This document shows positions 7,983 through 15,684 of a stretch of DNA of 64,000 nucleotides, piece after piece (positions within the stretch are counted from its first letter, which is position 1; every line of letters starts with the position of its first letter). This stretch comes from Streptomyces sp. Act143 (GTDB lineage Bacteria > Actinomycetota > Actinomycetes > Streptomycetales > Streptomycetaceae): positions 2,415,408 through 2,479,407 of the forward strand of contig NZ_QFRX01000001.1 of NCBI RefSeq assembly GCF_003143935.1, read 5' to 3'. The position numbers and the translations under genes were made by a program. A model generated the notes under the pieces. The model searched no databases, was not told where the DNA came from, and worked only from the letters and a program-made list of their open reading frames with translations.

Positions 7983-8718
7983 GGGCCACGACCTCACCGT
8001 ACGAGGGAGTCGCGCCCTGCGGCGAACGGCCCTCCGTGACGTCCGAGACCGCCTCCAGCAGGGCGCCCAGCGCCCGCCGGTACAGCAGCGAGCCGAGGCT
8101 GACGCGGCGGACACCGAGGTCGGCCAGTCGGTCGACGGTGGGGCCGGTCGGCGAATAGAGGATGTTGAGGGGGACGTCCAGCCGGCCGACGAGGGGTCCG
8201 ATGATCTCCGGGTCGGCGAGACCGGGCACGAACACCCCGTCGGCACCGGCCCGTTGGTAGGCGTCGAGGCGCTGGAGGGTTCCCTCGCCGTCGCCGAGCC
8301 AGTACGTGTCGGTGCGGGCGTTCACGAAGAGGTCCGGTGCCGCCGACTTGACCGCGGTGATCTTCGCGGCGTGCAGCTCGACCGGTCCGAGCCCGTCCTC
8401 CAGGTTGATCCCGACGGCGCCGACGGCCGCCAACTCCTGTGCAAACTGCGCGACTTCCTCGGGATCGTCGCTGAACCCGCCCTCCGCGTCCACCGACACC
8501 AGAAACGGCTCCGTCCCCAGCGTCAACGCCAGCCGCAGGGTCTCGTCCCGGGTGGCCGAGGCCCCGTCGGGCAGCCCGGCCGCGGCGGCGACGGCCAGGC
8601 TGGTGGTGCCGACGGCCGGGAAGCCCCGGCCGGCCAGCAGCACGGCCGAGGCGTGGTCCCAGGCGTTGGGCAGCAGGAGGGGGCCGTCGCCGTGGTGAAG
8701 TGCGGCGAAGGGGGTCAC
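7957..8718 (-). CDS. Isocitrate lyase / PEP mutase family protein
   Basis: 253 residues forming the TIM-barrel of the isocitrate lyase/phosphonomutase superfamily. The N-terminal LLPNAWDHASAVLLAGRGFPAVGTTS strand pattern, the VDAEGGFSDDPEEVA segment carrying Mg-binding acidic residues, and GINLEDG are diagnostic. Members cleave or form C-C or C-P bonds next to carboxylates (for example oxaloacetase, methylisocitrate lyase, carboxyPEP mutase); which applies here cannot be told. GTG 8718 overlaps the stop of the DinB-like gene as GTGA. The C-terminus overlaps the convergent alpha/beta hydrolase by 26 bases. Confidence 0.85.
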   Translation of the reverse strand: MTPFAALHHGDGPLLLPNAWDHASAVLLAGRGFPAVGTTSLAVAAAAGLPDGASATRDETLRLALTLGTEPFLVSVDAEGGFSDDPEEVAQFAQELAAVGAVGINLEDGLGPVELHAAKITAVKSAAPDLFVNARTDTYWLGDGEGTLQRLDAYQRAGADGVFVPGLADPEIIGPLVGRLDVPLNILYSPTGPTVDRLADLGVRRVSLGSLLYRRALGALLEAVSDVTEGRSPQGATPSYGEVVALSRAGTPS

Positions 8719-9173
8719 GACAACTCCCCCACCGCGTCGGCGTAGTACGTGGATCCCGCGAGGTGACGGGCGAGCTCGCGGAAGCTCCATCCCTCCCCGG
8801 GGGAGGCGTCGAGCTGGTCGTCGTCCAGCGCGTCCAGACGGTTCGCCCAGATCCGGGCGAGCCGGGTGAGCCTGCTGCGGGCCTCGTCGAGGTCCTCCTG
8901 CGTGAAGGGCGCGAGGTCCGCCCCGGTGGTCGTCGTGGACGCGTGCCACCGGTCCGGCTGCGGCTTCTCGCCGGCCAACCGGGCCTCCAGCTCGGCCAGA
9001 TGGTCGACCAGGTGATCGGCGACCCGCCGGATGGCCTTGTGCGGGGTGTAGACACGGTCGTCGATCTCGAAGAGCCTGCCGTCCCAGCGCGTCCAGGTCG
9101 CGGCCAGGGCGAGTACGTGAGCGACCATGCCGGTGACGGCCTGGGCGGGGGTGTCGTGGGGATGCTCGGTCAT
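8715..9173 (-). CDS. DinB / mycothiol-dependent-enzyme-like four-helix protein
   Basis: 152 residues, mostly helical, with metal-ligand-like histidines typical of the DinB/YfiT/MDMPI superfamily: VTGMVAHVLALAATW, ADHLVDHLAELEARL and FRELARHLAGSTYYADAV. Actinobacterial members include mycothiol-dependent transferases and isomerases, but no specific reaction can be assigned. ATG 9173 is preceded by TAGCGT seven bases upstream with no ribosome binding site, which suggests a leaderless message. It is coupled by a GTGA overlap to the PEP-mutase-like gene, so the pair may act on one pathway. Confidence 0.75.
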   Translation of the reverse strand: MTEHPHDTPAQAVTGMVAHVLALAATWTRWDGRLFEIDDRVYTPHKAIRRVADHLVDHLAELEARLAGEKPQPDRWHASTTTTGADLAPFTQEDLDEARSRLTRLARIWANRLDALDDDQLDASPGEGWSFRELARHLAGSTYYADAVGELS

Positions 9174-9256
9174 GGACGGCACGCTAGAGCCGTGTTCCTT
9201 CGGCGCCCGCCGAAACGTCCCGCCCCGCACCGCGGCCCCGGGACTAGGATCGGCCC

Positions 9257-9580
9257 ATGATCTGTCGTGTGTGGCGGGGCTGGACCACGAAGGACAACGC
9301 CGACGCCTACGAAGGCATCGTGCGCGGACAGGTGATCCCGGGCATCGAGGAGCGGCACATCCCGGGGTTCCTCTCGATCGATCTGGTCCGGCGCGAGCGG
9401 GACGACGACGTGGAGTTCATGACCCTGATGTGGTTCGAGTCCCTGTCGTCGGTCCAGGCGTTCATGGGCGAGGACTACGAGACGGCCCATGTGCCGGAGG
9501 CCGCACAGGCCGTACTCGCGGACTACGACAGGCGCTCGGCCCACTACGAGGTCCTGGACCGCCGGGAGCAGGCGGGCTGA
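9257..9580 (+). CDS. Antibiotic biosynthesis monooxygenase (ABM)-like small protein
   Basis: 107 residues in a single dimeric alpha-beta barrel (ferredoxin-like) pattern: MICRVWRGWTTKDNADAYEG, then IPGFLSIDLVRR, then EFMTLMWFESLSSVQAF. ABM-fold proteins include cofactor-free monooxygenases and haem-degrading enzymes, and many are of unknown role. Translation starts at ATG 9257 with TAGGAT six bases upstream, a pattern expected for a leaderless transcript. The gene is divergent from the DinB-like gene over an 80-base shared promoter. Confidence 0.75.
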   Translation: MICRVWRGWTTKDNADAYEGIVRGQVIPGIEERHIPGFLSIDLVRRERDDDVEFMTLMWFESLSSVQAFMGEDYETAHVPEAAQAVLADYDRRSAHYEVLDRREQAG

Positions 9581-9650
9581 GCGGCCGGGTCACCCGCTGC
9601 GGCGAGCGGTCGGGCCGGGCGCGCGGCGCGGGCGCGCAGTGGTCCGCCGG

Positions 9651-10019
9651 TCATTCGCCCCGCTCCGCCGCGCTGCGCTCCACACAGAACTCGTTGCCCT
9701 CCGGATCGGCCATCACCACCCACCCGGTGCCGTCCGGCCTGCGCTGGTCGTCGGCGACGGTCGCGCCGAGTGCGAGGAGCCGTTCGACCTCCTCGTCGCG
9801 GGTGCGGTCCTGGGGCTGGAGGTCGACATGGACGCGGTTCTTGGCGGTCTTGGTGTCGGGGACGGTGACGAAGAGCAGGCCCGCGGCCTCGATCAGGGCC
9901 ATGGGATCGCCGGGCTGGTCCTCCTCGTGGAGGGGCTGGTCGAGGACCTGGGACCAGAAGGTGGCGAGGCCGTAGGCGTCGGCGCAGTCGATCGTCACGT
10001 GGCGGATCACGGAAGTCAT
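9651..10019 (-). CDS. VOC-family (glyoxalase/bleomycin-resistance fold) protein
   Basis: 122 residues. The N-terminal VIRHVTIDCADAYGLATFWSQVL and the C-terminal VVMADPEGNEFCV are the paired beta-alpha-beta-beta-beta signatures of the vicinal oxygen chelate superfamily. DPEGNEFC supplies the conserved metal-side glutamate region. It resembles Glyoxalase_6-type Streptomyces proteins of unknown substrate. ATG 10019 was chosen because the upstream frame has no family similarity. It is convergent with the ABM-like gene. Confidence 0.85.
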   Translation of the reverse strand: MTSVIRHVTIDCADAYGLATFWSQVLDQPLHEEDQPGDPMALIEAAGLLFVTVPDTKTAKNRVHVDLQPQDRTRDEEVERLLALGATVADDQRRPDGTGWVVMADPEGNEFCVERSAAERGE

Positions 10020-10098
10020 GTGATCGATCTTTGTGCACTGCTGTGAAACCAGGCAACCAGTGGGGCAACCTTCCGGCGGCCGGCGGCGACCTGTAGGC

Positions 10099-10410
10099 AT
10101 GACTTCGGCACTGCACAGCGCCTCCCACCGCCGCGTCCACGGTGTCCGCAAGCCCCTCGTCGCGGGGCTCGCCGCCACCGCGGCCTGCGGGCCGGCCGCC
10201 TCCGCCGCTTCGGGGGCGCTGTCGGCCAAGTTCCCCTGCCGGCCGACCGGTTGCACCAACGTCCGGGAGTGGCCGCCGACGGCGACGGCGACCACCCCGA
10301 GCGGCACCCTGCCCTGGGCCTCCGTCCCGGTCACCTCGTCGTACGCGACCGCCCTGACCGGCGCGTCCCCGACCACGGCAACCCTGAAGAACACCCGCCT
10401 GACGCCCTGA
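10099..10410 (+). CDS. Possible small secreted protein
   Basis: An ATG at 10099 opens 103 codons. The first 35 residues resemble a signal peptide: a basic start (HRRVHGVRK) then PLVAGLAATAACGPAASAAS. The remainder is Thr/Ser/Pro-rich with a CTNVREWP stretch that recalls, weakly, the NVR-x-x-P motif of bacterial SH3 domains. There is no clear ribosome binding site. It could be a short secreted SH3-like protein, a decayed copy of one, or a chance frame. It is listed because the secretion-like N-terminus is the only coding signal in a 570-base gap. Confidence 0.35.
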   Translation: MTSALHSASHRRVHGVRKPLVAGLAATAACGPAASAASGALSAKFPCRPTGCTNVREWPPTATATTPSGTLPWASVPVTSSYATALTGASPTTATLKNTRLTP

Positions 10411-10437
10411 CGAACCGGGCCGGTCAGCCCCGAGACA

Positions 10438-10481
10438 CCGCCTCCCCCGTCCTGCACGACGCATGCGGCCGGGGGAGGCGG
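10438..10481. terminator. Hairpin, possible terminator
   Basis: CCGCCTCCCCC (10438-10448) pairs perfectly with GGGGGAGGCGG (10471-10481) around a 22-base loop, lying 28 bases after the stop of the possible secreted ORF. There is no U tract, as is usual in Streptomyces. Confidence 0.45.
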
Positions 10482-10516
10482 GCCAAGCCCGGGCCACCCG
10501 CACCTCCGGCACCCCT

Positions 10517-10606
10517 CACCCGGCTCGCGTACCCCGGACACAGCTCACACGCCCCACCCGGCTCCCGCATCACGGGCACGGCAACGCACCCTTCACCCGG
10601 CTCCCG
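10517..10606. repeat. Three-copy CACCCGGCTC repeat at 3' end of LRV gene
   Basis: CACCCGGCTCSCG occurs at 10517, 10555 and 10594, at 38-39-base spacing. The last copy contains the stop-codon region of the minus-strand LRV gene (10593). Confidence 0.55.
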
Positions 10607-12593
10607 CGACCGCCCCGGCCACCACCGCGTCGACCATCCGCCGCACGACGTCGACCGGCAGTCCCGGGTTCCGTGCCGCCGTCTCCGCCCCGCCCCCGCG
10701 CAGCAGTCCGACCAGCAGCCGGGCCGGCATCCGCGGGTGCAGGGCCGCGGCCTGGCGTACGTGCTCGTGCGGGTCCTCCAGCAGGCGTGCCGCCGCGGTG
10801 GCCGACAGGCGCGGGTCGGTGGCGGCGCGGTACCGCACCTCCTCGCTCATGTCCCGGCTGAGCCGCTCGACCAGTTCGGGGGTCGACTCGGGGTCGTCCA
10901 GGGCCAGTCGACGCATCCGCGGGCTCGGGTCGTCGGCGTATCGGAGGAGGTCGTGGCGGGGGAAGTTCGGATGTCCGCGCGGCCGGTCGGGGGTGCTGAG
11001 GCTGCCGTCCCACCAGCGCCACACCCGCAGCAGCAGGTCGGCGGGCGCGTCGTCGCAGGACTCGGCGAGGAAGAGCTGGACGATCCGGTCCTCGTCACGG
11101 GCGAGGCGTTCGACGACGTCCGGCGGGAGGTGCCGGGCCCTGGCGACGCCCCGGCGCACCAGGAAGTGGGAGGAGGCGGCCAGGCGGCGCATGGCGTCCT
11201 CGTCGTGGTGCAGGGCCTTGACCCAGTCCAGTTCGAAGTGGCGGGTGCCCGGATCGGGCTCGACCGGGATGCCGGACCGCTGCTCCTCCGTGAGGTCGGG
11301 CCGCTTGGACACCTCGAAGCGGACCCCGTCGTCGTGGTCCTCGGCGAGGAGGGCGACCAGGTCGGGGTCCAGGCGCGGGTTGGCGGCGAGCGACCGGCGC
11401 TGCGCCCGCTCCCCGTGGCGGGCCAGGTGCTCGGCGAGGTCGCGCTCCAGGAGGCAGGTCTCCAGGGCCCGGCCGTCGGCTCCCTCGACGTCCTCGGCGT
11501 CGAACACCGCCCGGGGCATCGGCCGGTCCTGGTGGTACAGCACGCGCGACCTGGCGCGCACGATGGCGTGGGAGTCGGCGAGGAGCGCTTCCCGGCCCGC
11601 CGCGTCGAGATGGGGCCAGGCGGTCCGGCAGGCCACGGCGCGCACGCCGTCGGCCGGGTCGGCGGCCAGCTGGACCGCTACGGAGGCGGGCAGGCCCCGG
11701 AGCCGCGCGGCCTCGGAACGTACGCGCGCGGACGGGTCCGCGGCGAGGGCGCGGCAGGCGTCCTCGGCGACGCGGGCCTGGCGTTCCGCCGCCGTCATGG
11801 CGAGGAGCCACCGCTGCCGCTCGTCCTGCTCGGCGAGGAGCACCCGGGCCCACTGCCCCGGAGTGATGTCCGGCTGGGCTGCGGCGGCCCGGGACCGGAC
11901 CTCCCAGTCGGGGTCGGCCAGCAGCGCGTCGACCGCCTCGGCCGGCAGCGCGCCGTACAGGGCGTAGGAGGTCCGCGCCGGGAGCAGCGGCCGCAGCTGT
12001 GCCGGTGTGGCCGGGTTGAGCGAGAGTCCGCTCGCCCACGCGTCGAGCACCCGCTGCGGACACCTGGGCCCCCGGAACAGCGTCTCCCAGGCAGCCTCCC
12101 GCTCCTCCGGGCTCTCCAGGCCCGCCATCCGGGCGGCTTCCTCCCGGCGCTGCCGCACCCGGTCGACGGCGACGAGCCACACCGCGTACTCCTCGGTCGT
12201 GGCCCCCACCAGGACGTCCCCGTCCAACGACATGGTGACGAACTCCGGTTGCCCGGACCGCTCGCCGAGCACGCCCGCGAGATCCCACCGGTCGCACAGC
12301 CGCACCCTCACCCACCCGTCCGTCCCACTGCCGGGGAAGTCGACGAGGAACACCCCGTCCGCACCGAAGATCCCGGCGTCGGACGCCAACCGGTGCCACT
12401 CGGCGTTGAGGTCACCGACCAGGTCGGGCCGGTCCGAGGCGACCGTCACACTCGGCTCGGCCTGCCACGCGGTCACGTACCGCCAGGCGAACGGGGCCGG
12501 CAGCACCTCCTCGACCCGCCGCTCGCCCACCATCTCGAGCCCGGCCCGCCCCAGCAGTTCTACGAGTTCCGCTCCCCCACGCATGATCCCCAT
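10593..12593 (-). CDS. Leucine-rich-repeat-variant / HEAT-like repeat protein
   Basis: 666 residues. From about residue 190 to the end there are recurring 24-residue units of the form 'LLADPDWEVRSRAAAAQPDI', 'LAADPSARVRSEAARL' and 'LLEDPHEHVRQAAALHPRM', characteristic of LRV/HEAT-like solenoids. The first 180 residues form a separate domain with no repeat (EEVLPAPFAWRYVTAWQAEP). No catalytic motif, signal peptide or membrane segment is seen. A scaffold or protein-binding role is the general expectation for this fold. The start could be ATG 12593 or ATG 12584; neither has a strong ribosome binding site. The gene follows the DUF2264 gene on the same strand after 15 bases and may be co-transcribed with it. 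Confidence 0.72.
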   Translation of the reverse strand: MGIMRGGAELVELLGRAGLEMVGERRVEEVLPAPFAWRYVTAWQAEPSVTVASDRPDLVGDLNAEWHRLASDAGIFGADGVFLVDFPGSGTDGWVRVRLCDRWDLAGVLGERSGQPEFVTMSLDGDVLVGATTEEYAVWLVAVDRVRQRREEAARMAGLESPEEREAAWETLFRGPRCPQRVLDAWASGLSLNPATPAQLRPLLPARTSYALYGALPAEAVDALLADPDWEVRSRAAAAQPDITPGQWARVLLAEQDERQRWLLAMTAAERQARVAEDACRALAADPSARVRSEAARLRGLPASVAVQLAADPADGVRAVACRTAWPHLDAAGREALLADSHAIVRARSRVLYHQDRPMPRAVFDAEDVEGADGRALETCLLERDLAEHLARHGERAQRRSLAANPRLDPDLVALLAEDHDDGVRFEVSKRPDLTEEQRSGIPVEPDPGTRHFELDWVKALHHDEDAMRRLAASSHFLVRRGVARARHLPPDVVERLARDEDRIVQLFLAESCDDAPADLLLRVWRWWDGSLSTPDRPRGHPNFPRHDLLRYADDPSPRMRRLALDDPESTPELVERLSRDMSEEVRYRAATDPRLSATAAARLLEDPHEHVRQAAALHPRMPARLLVGLLRGGGAETAARNPGLPVDVVRRMVDAVVAGAVAGAG

Positions 12594-12608
12594 ACTGCCC
12601 GAACCGGC

Positions 12609-14300
12609 TCAGCGGCCGGCGGTGACTTCCACCCCGGTGCCGTCCATCCGGGCCTCGGCCTCCCGGCCGTCGCTCCACCGCACGTGCAGCACACCGGAGT
12701 CGTCGAGACGTACGCTCACCGCGTCCGCCAGCGGCCGGGGCTCCGCCTCACCGGTGAGCCGGGCGAGGGCGACGAACAGGGTGTCCCCGTCGCCGGTCAC
12801 ACCGGTCAGCTCGGCGCCCAGTGCTACGGCCGGCAGGATCTCCGCCCGCAGCCCCTGCGCCGCGGCCCACCCCGTGACGCGCACCGGCGTCCCCGGCGCC
12901 GCCCCCGCCACCAGATGGGCCCGCACCTCCACCGCCCCGTGCGCCAGCACCAGACTGGTCACCCGCGCTCCCCCGCCGGCGGCATGCCGCGAGGCCGCCC
13001 AGCCGTCACCGGCGCCCAGCGGTTCGATGTCCGTACGGCTCGGATCGCCCCCGACGAGCACGCTGTTGTCGTACGACGGGGAGGGCACCGTGGCCGTCGA
13101 GTAGGCGAGGCGCGTGTAGTACGGGTCGTAGCGGACGTCCTCGCTGCCGTGGTTGTGGAGGCGCACCAGGCCGTCCGAACGCGTCGACTGGAGGAGCCAG
13201 TTGGGGGCGGCGATCGGGCGGGTCGCATCCGTCCGCTCGGCCGGGGCCGGTTCCTCGGGCGCCGTCCACGCCTCGTGCTCCGGCGGCAGCAGCAGGCCGA
13301 GGAACGCCTTGCTCGCCCAGTACGGGGAGGCGGGGCCCGAGTAGCCCTGGAGGACGGCCTCGTCGGGGCCGAGCCAGCCCAGGGTCAGCACACCGTCGGC
13401 GTTCACCGCACCCCGGTCCAGGAAGTACTTCAGGGCACCGGAGGCCAGCCGTCGTGTCGCACCCGGCGTGAGGGGTGTCCGGCCGGTGAGGGCGCCGAGC
13501 CAGAGGGGGGCCGCGGTCGCGAAGCGGTAGGTGAGGGAGCGACCCTGGTGCATCGGGGCGCCGTCGCCGCCGAACAGGTGGGCGTAGTCGGCGAGATGGG
13601 CTTCGAGGCGGTCGCCGTAGCGGCTGAGCAGGCGGGTGTCGCCGGCCAGGTAAGCGTGCAGCACCGGGTACAGGTGCATCGCCCAGCCGTTGTAGTAGTC
13701 GTACTTGCGGCCGTCGCCGTCGGTGTACCAGCCGCCGCCGACGTACCACCCCTCGATACGCTCCAGGCCGCGGTCGACGGCCTTGCCGGACGCCTCGGTC
13801 TCGTACCCGATCTCCTTCAGGAAGCCGCCGACGGTGACCGGGAAGAGCTCCCAGTTGCAGGGCCAGGCCTCGGCGGTGAGTGCGTCGCCGAGCCACGCCG
13901 CCGCGCGCTGCCGTACGGCGTCGTCCAGCCGGTCCCACAGCAGGGGGCGGGTCAGGCGCAGCGCGAGGGCGATCGACGCCGCCTCGACCAGGGGCTGGCT
14001 GCGGTCCTCGATGCGGGGCCAGACACCGCAGACGCCGGCGGCGAGGCCGTCCGCGTACCGCTGGAGCGCGGTCTCGTCGCGGCGGAAGGCCGCCAGCAGC
14101 AGCGTGCGGGCGTAGCCCTCCAGGCCGTCGGAGAGCCGGCCGGACCAGCTCGTGTGCGCGCCGGGGAAGTGGTAGAGGGCGCGGTCCTCGGTGGCGTACG
14201 GCTCGGTCGCGGCGAGCAGGGCGTCGGCGGCGGCTTCCCAGTGGGCGCGGGTGTAGCCGGTGCAAGGACTCAGGGCACGGTCTTCGGACGGAAGGTGCAT
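12609..14300 (-). CDS. DUF2264 domain protein, putative carbohydrate-active enzyme
   Basis: 563 residues spanning a full DUF2264 protein: GYTRAHWEAAADALL, FPGAHTSWSGRLSDGLEGYA, NWELFPVTVGGFL, then YDYYNGWAMHLYPVLHAY with aromatic-rich helices suggestive of an (alpha/alpha) toroid, followed by a beta-rich C-terminal third. There is no signal peptide, so it should be cytosolic. DUF2264 proteins are often found beside pectin or uronide utilisation genes, but I know of no firmly established reaction. Here it lies beside the CE12/PL4 pair, so action on an imported rhamnogalacturonan or uronide oligomer is an inference from context. Confidence 0.78.
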   Translation of the reverse strand: MHLPSEDRALSPCTGYTRAHWEAAADALLAATEPYATEDRALYHFPGAHTSWSGRLSDGLEGYARTLLLAAFRRDETALQRYADGLAAGVCGVWPRIEDRSQPLVEAASIALALRLTRPLLWDRLDDAVRQRAAAWLGDALTAEAWPCNWELFPVTVGGFLKEIGYETEASGKAVDRGLERIEGWYVGGGWYTDGDGRKYDYYNGWAMHLYPVLHAYLAGDTRLLSRYGDRLEAHLADYAHLFGGDGAPMHQGRSLTYRFATAAPLWLGALTGRTPLTPGATRRLASGALKYFLDRGAVNADGVLTLGWLGPDEAVLQGYSGPASPYWASKAFLGLLLPPEHEAWTAPEEPAPAERTDATRPIAAPNWLLQSTRSDGLVRLHNHGSEDVRYDPYYTRLAYSTATVPSPSYDNSVLVGGDPSRTDIEPLGAGDGWAASRHAAGGGARVTSLVLAHGAVEVRAHLVAGAAPGTPVRVTGWAAAQGLRAEILPAVALGAELTGVTGDGDTLFVALARLTGEAEPRPLADAVSVRLDDSGVLHVRWSDGREAEARMDGTGVEVTAGR

Positions 14301-14408
14301 GGGCTCGCTTTCGATCTTGGCGAAGTATGACGCCCTGAAGGGGCGCGGGGAGCTGCGCGGCCTGCCTCCACCGTCCCGCAGAGGAGCGACCGCCCCCCGG
14401 CCGGCAGG

Positions 14409-14444
14409 CCTGAGGCGCCCCGGTTCCGGTCGGGGCGCCTCAGG
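14409..14444 (-). terminator. Strong hairpin terminator after CE12 gene
   Basis: CCTGAGGCGCCCCG (14409-14422) and CGGGGCGCCTCAGG (14431-14444) form a perfect 14-bp stem with an 8-base loop, directly downstream of the minus-strand stop at 14448. It separates the CE12 gene from the DUF2264 gene. Confidence 0.75.
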
Positions 14445-14447
14445 GGC

Positions 14448-15491
14448 TCAGTCCGCCCGCACCAGGCCTTCCGGGACCAGGTGCTGGGCGAGCAGTTCGT
14501 CGCGGACGAGTCCGGCGTACACCGTGGCTCCGTGCACGGACGTGTGCGTGTTGTCGCGCTTCTCGTTGTACAGGTACAGCGCCTTGGAACCCTCGGGGCC
14601 GAGGGACTCCACGAGCGACTTGGTCCTCGCGGTCAGGTCGATCAGCGGGACGCCGTTGTCTGCCGCGACCGAGCGGATGACGGCGGGGTGGTCGACGCCG
14701 AGGCCGTTGACCAGGAGTGCGGTGTTGTTGTTCAGGGTGCCGTCCGAGTTGAACCAGCGTCGCACGATCGGCGTCACGAGGACAGGCTCACCGCCCTTTT
14801 CGCGGATCCCGGCGACCAGAGTCTCCAGGTTCGCCCGGTAGGTCGCCTCGTCGGTGGTCTTGTCGTTGTGGGCGAGCTGGACCAGGACGAGGTCCCCGGG
14901 TCGGATCAACGGCTGGACGGTGCCCCAGAGTTGGGCGCTCGCGAGGTAAGTGACCGTGGACTCGCCGGAGTCGGCGTAGTTGGCGACGGAGAGATTCCTG
15001 CGCAGGTACTGCGGCAGCTGCTGCCCCCAGCCGGAGTACGGGTCGCCGGGCTGGTCGCAGACCGTGGAGTCGCCGACCAGGAAGATCTGGCGGGCCCGGT
15101 GGGCCGGGGTGACCTTGATGTCGGCGAGGGCGGGCGCCGCGCCGCCGATGACCAGATCGAGGCCGGGGGTGCCCGCGGCGCCGGTGGGCTCGCCCTCGGG
15201 GGTGCGGACGTTCACGGTGAAGCTGCGGGCGATCCGCTCACCGGCGGGCGCGGCCGTCTCCGGCAGCAGGGAGCGCCGCGTCTCGCCGCTGATCGCGGTG
15301 CTCGACGCGGTGTCGCCGCCGAGGAGGACCTTCACGTCGTAGGTGCCCGCCGGGACGTCGAAGTGGCAGGCGCCGGCGGTGCAGTTGTCGATGCCGAGGG
15401 GGGCGGACCCCGCAGCGGCGTGGGCGGGTACGGCGGTCAGTCCGGCACCCAGGGTGAGCGCCGCCAGCACGGCGAGGTTGAAACGTCTCAT
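14448..15491 (-). CDS. Rhamnogalacturonan acetylesterase, SGNH hydrolase (CE12-like)
   Basis: 347 residues. A Sec signal peptide covers residues 1-26 (MRRFNLAVLAALTLG to AHA). A small beta domain (30-125) precedes the SGNH catalytic domain. Block I is VGDST with S142, block III is AHND with N209, and the catalytic Asp/His pair is D313 and H316 in DNTHTSVHGA. This block V pattern is the one seen in rhamnogalacturonan acetylesterases. The enzyme would remove acetyl groups from galacturonate in rhamnogalacturonan I outside the cell, making the backbone accessible to the divergently encoded PL4 lyase. The ribosome binding site GGAGGAG precedes ATG 15491. Confidence 0.85.
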   Translation of the reverse strand: MRRFNLAVLAALTLGAGLTAVPAHAAAGSAPLGIDNCTAGACHFDVPAGTYDVKVLLGGDTASSTAISGETRRSLLPETAAPAGERIARSFTVNVRTPEGEPTGAAGTPGLDLVIGGAAPALADIKVTPAHRARQIFLVGDSTVCDQPGDPYSGWGQQLPQYLRRNLSVANYADSGESTVTYLASAQLWGTVQPLIRPGDLVLVQLAHNDKTTDEATYRANLETLVAGIREKGGEPVLVTPIVRRWFNSDGTLNNNTALLVNGLGVDHPAVIRSVAADNGVPLIDLTARTKSLVESLGPEGSKALYLYNEKRDNTHTSVHGATVYAGLVRDELLAQHLVPEGLVRAD

Positions 15492-15545
15492 TCGCTGCTC
15501 CTCCGACACATGGCTAGACCTGGCGGCTGGACGGTACCGCCATCG

Positions 15546-15628
15546 GCAAGCGCTTTCTAGACCTTGAATCGATTTCACAAGATTGCCAACCTCCCGCGAG
15601 CGAAAGCCCTTTCGCGAAATCGATTCAA
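15546..15628. promoter_or_regulatory. Divergent CE12/PL4 regulatory region with nested operators
   Basis: Four symmetric elements lie between the two starts: AAGCGCTT within GCAAGCGCTTTCTAG (15546-15560), TTGAATCGATTTC (15564-15576), CGAAAG-cc-CTTTCG (15601-15614) and GAAATCGATTCAA (15616-15628). The second and fourth are exact reverse complements 52 bases apart. They are LacI-type operator candidates that could control both genes, possibly by looping. Confidence 0.65.
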
Positions 15629-15684
15629 CTGTCACTCTGCGAGTCACCCGCACCTCCCCCGCATGTCTCGAAGGAGGCACCCCC

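Noticed and set aside
10251..14330. 1359-codon open frame on the plus strand
   Set aside because: It is antisense to the LRV and DUF2264 genes. The translation is Arg/Gly/Pro/His-rich with no domain, as expected from third-position GC bias.
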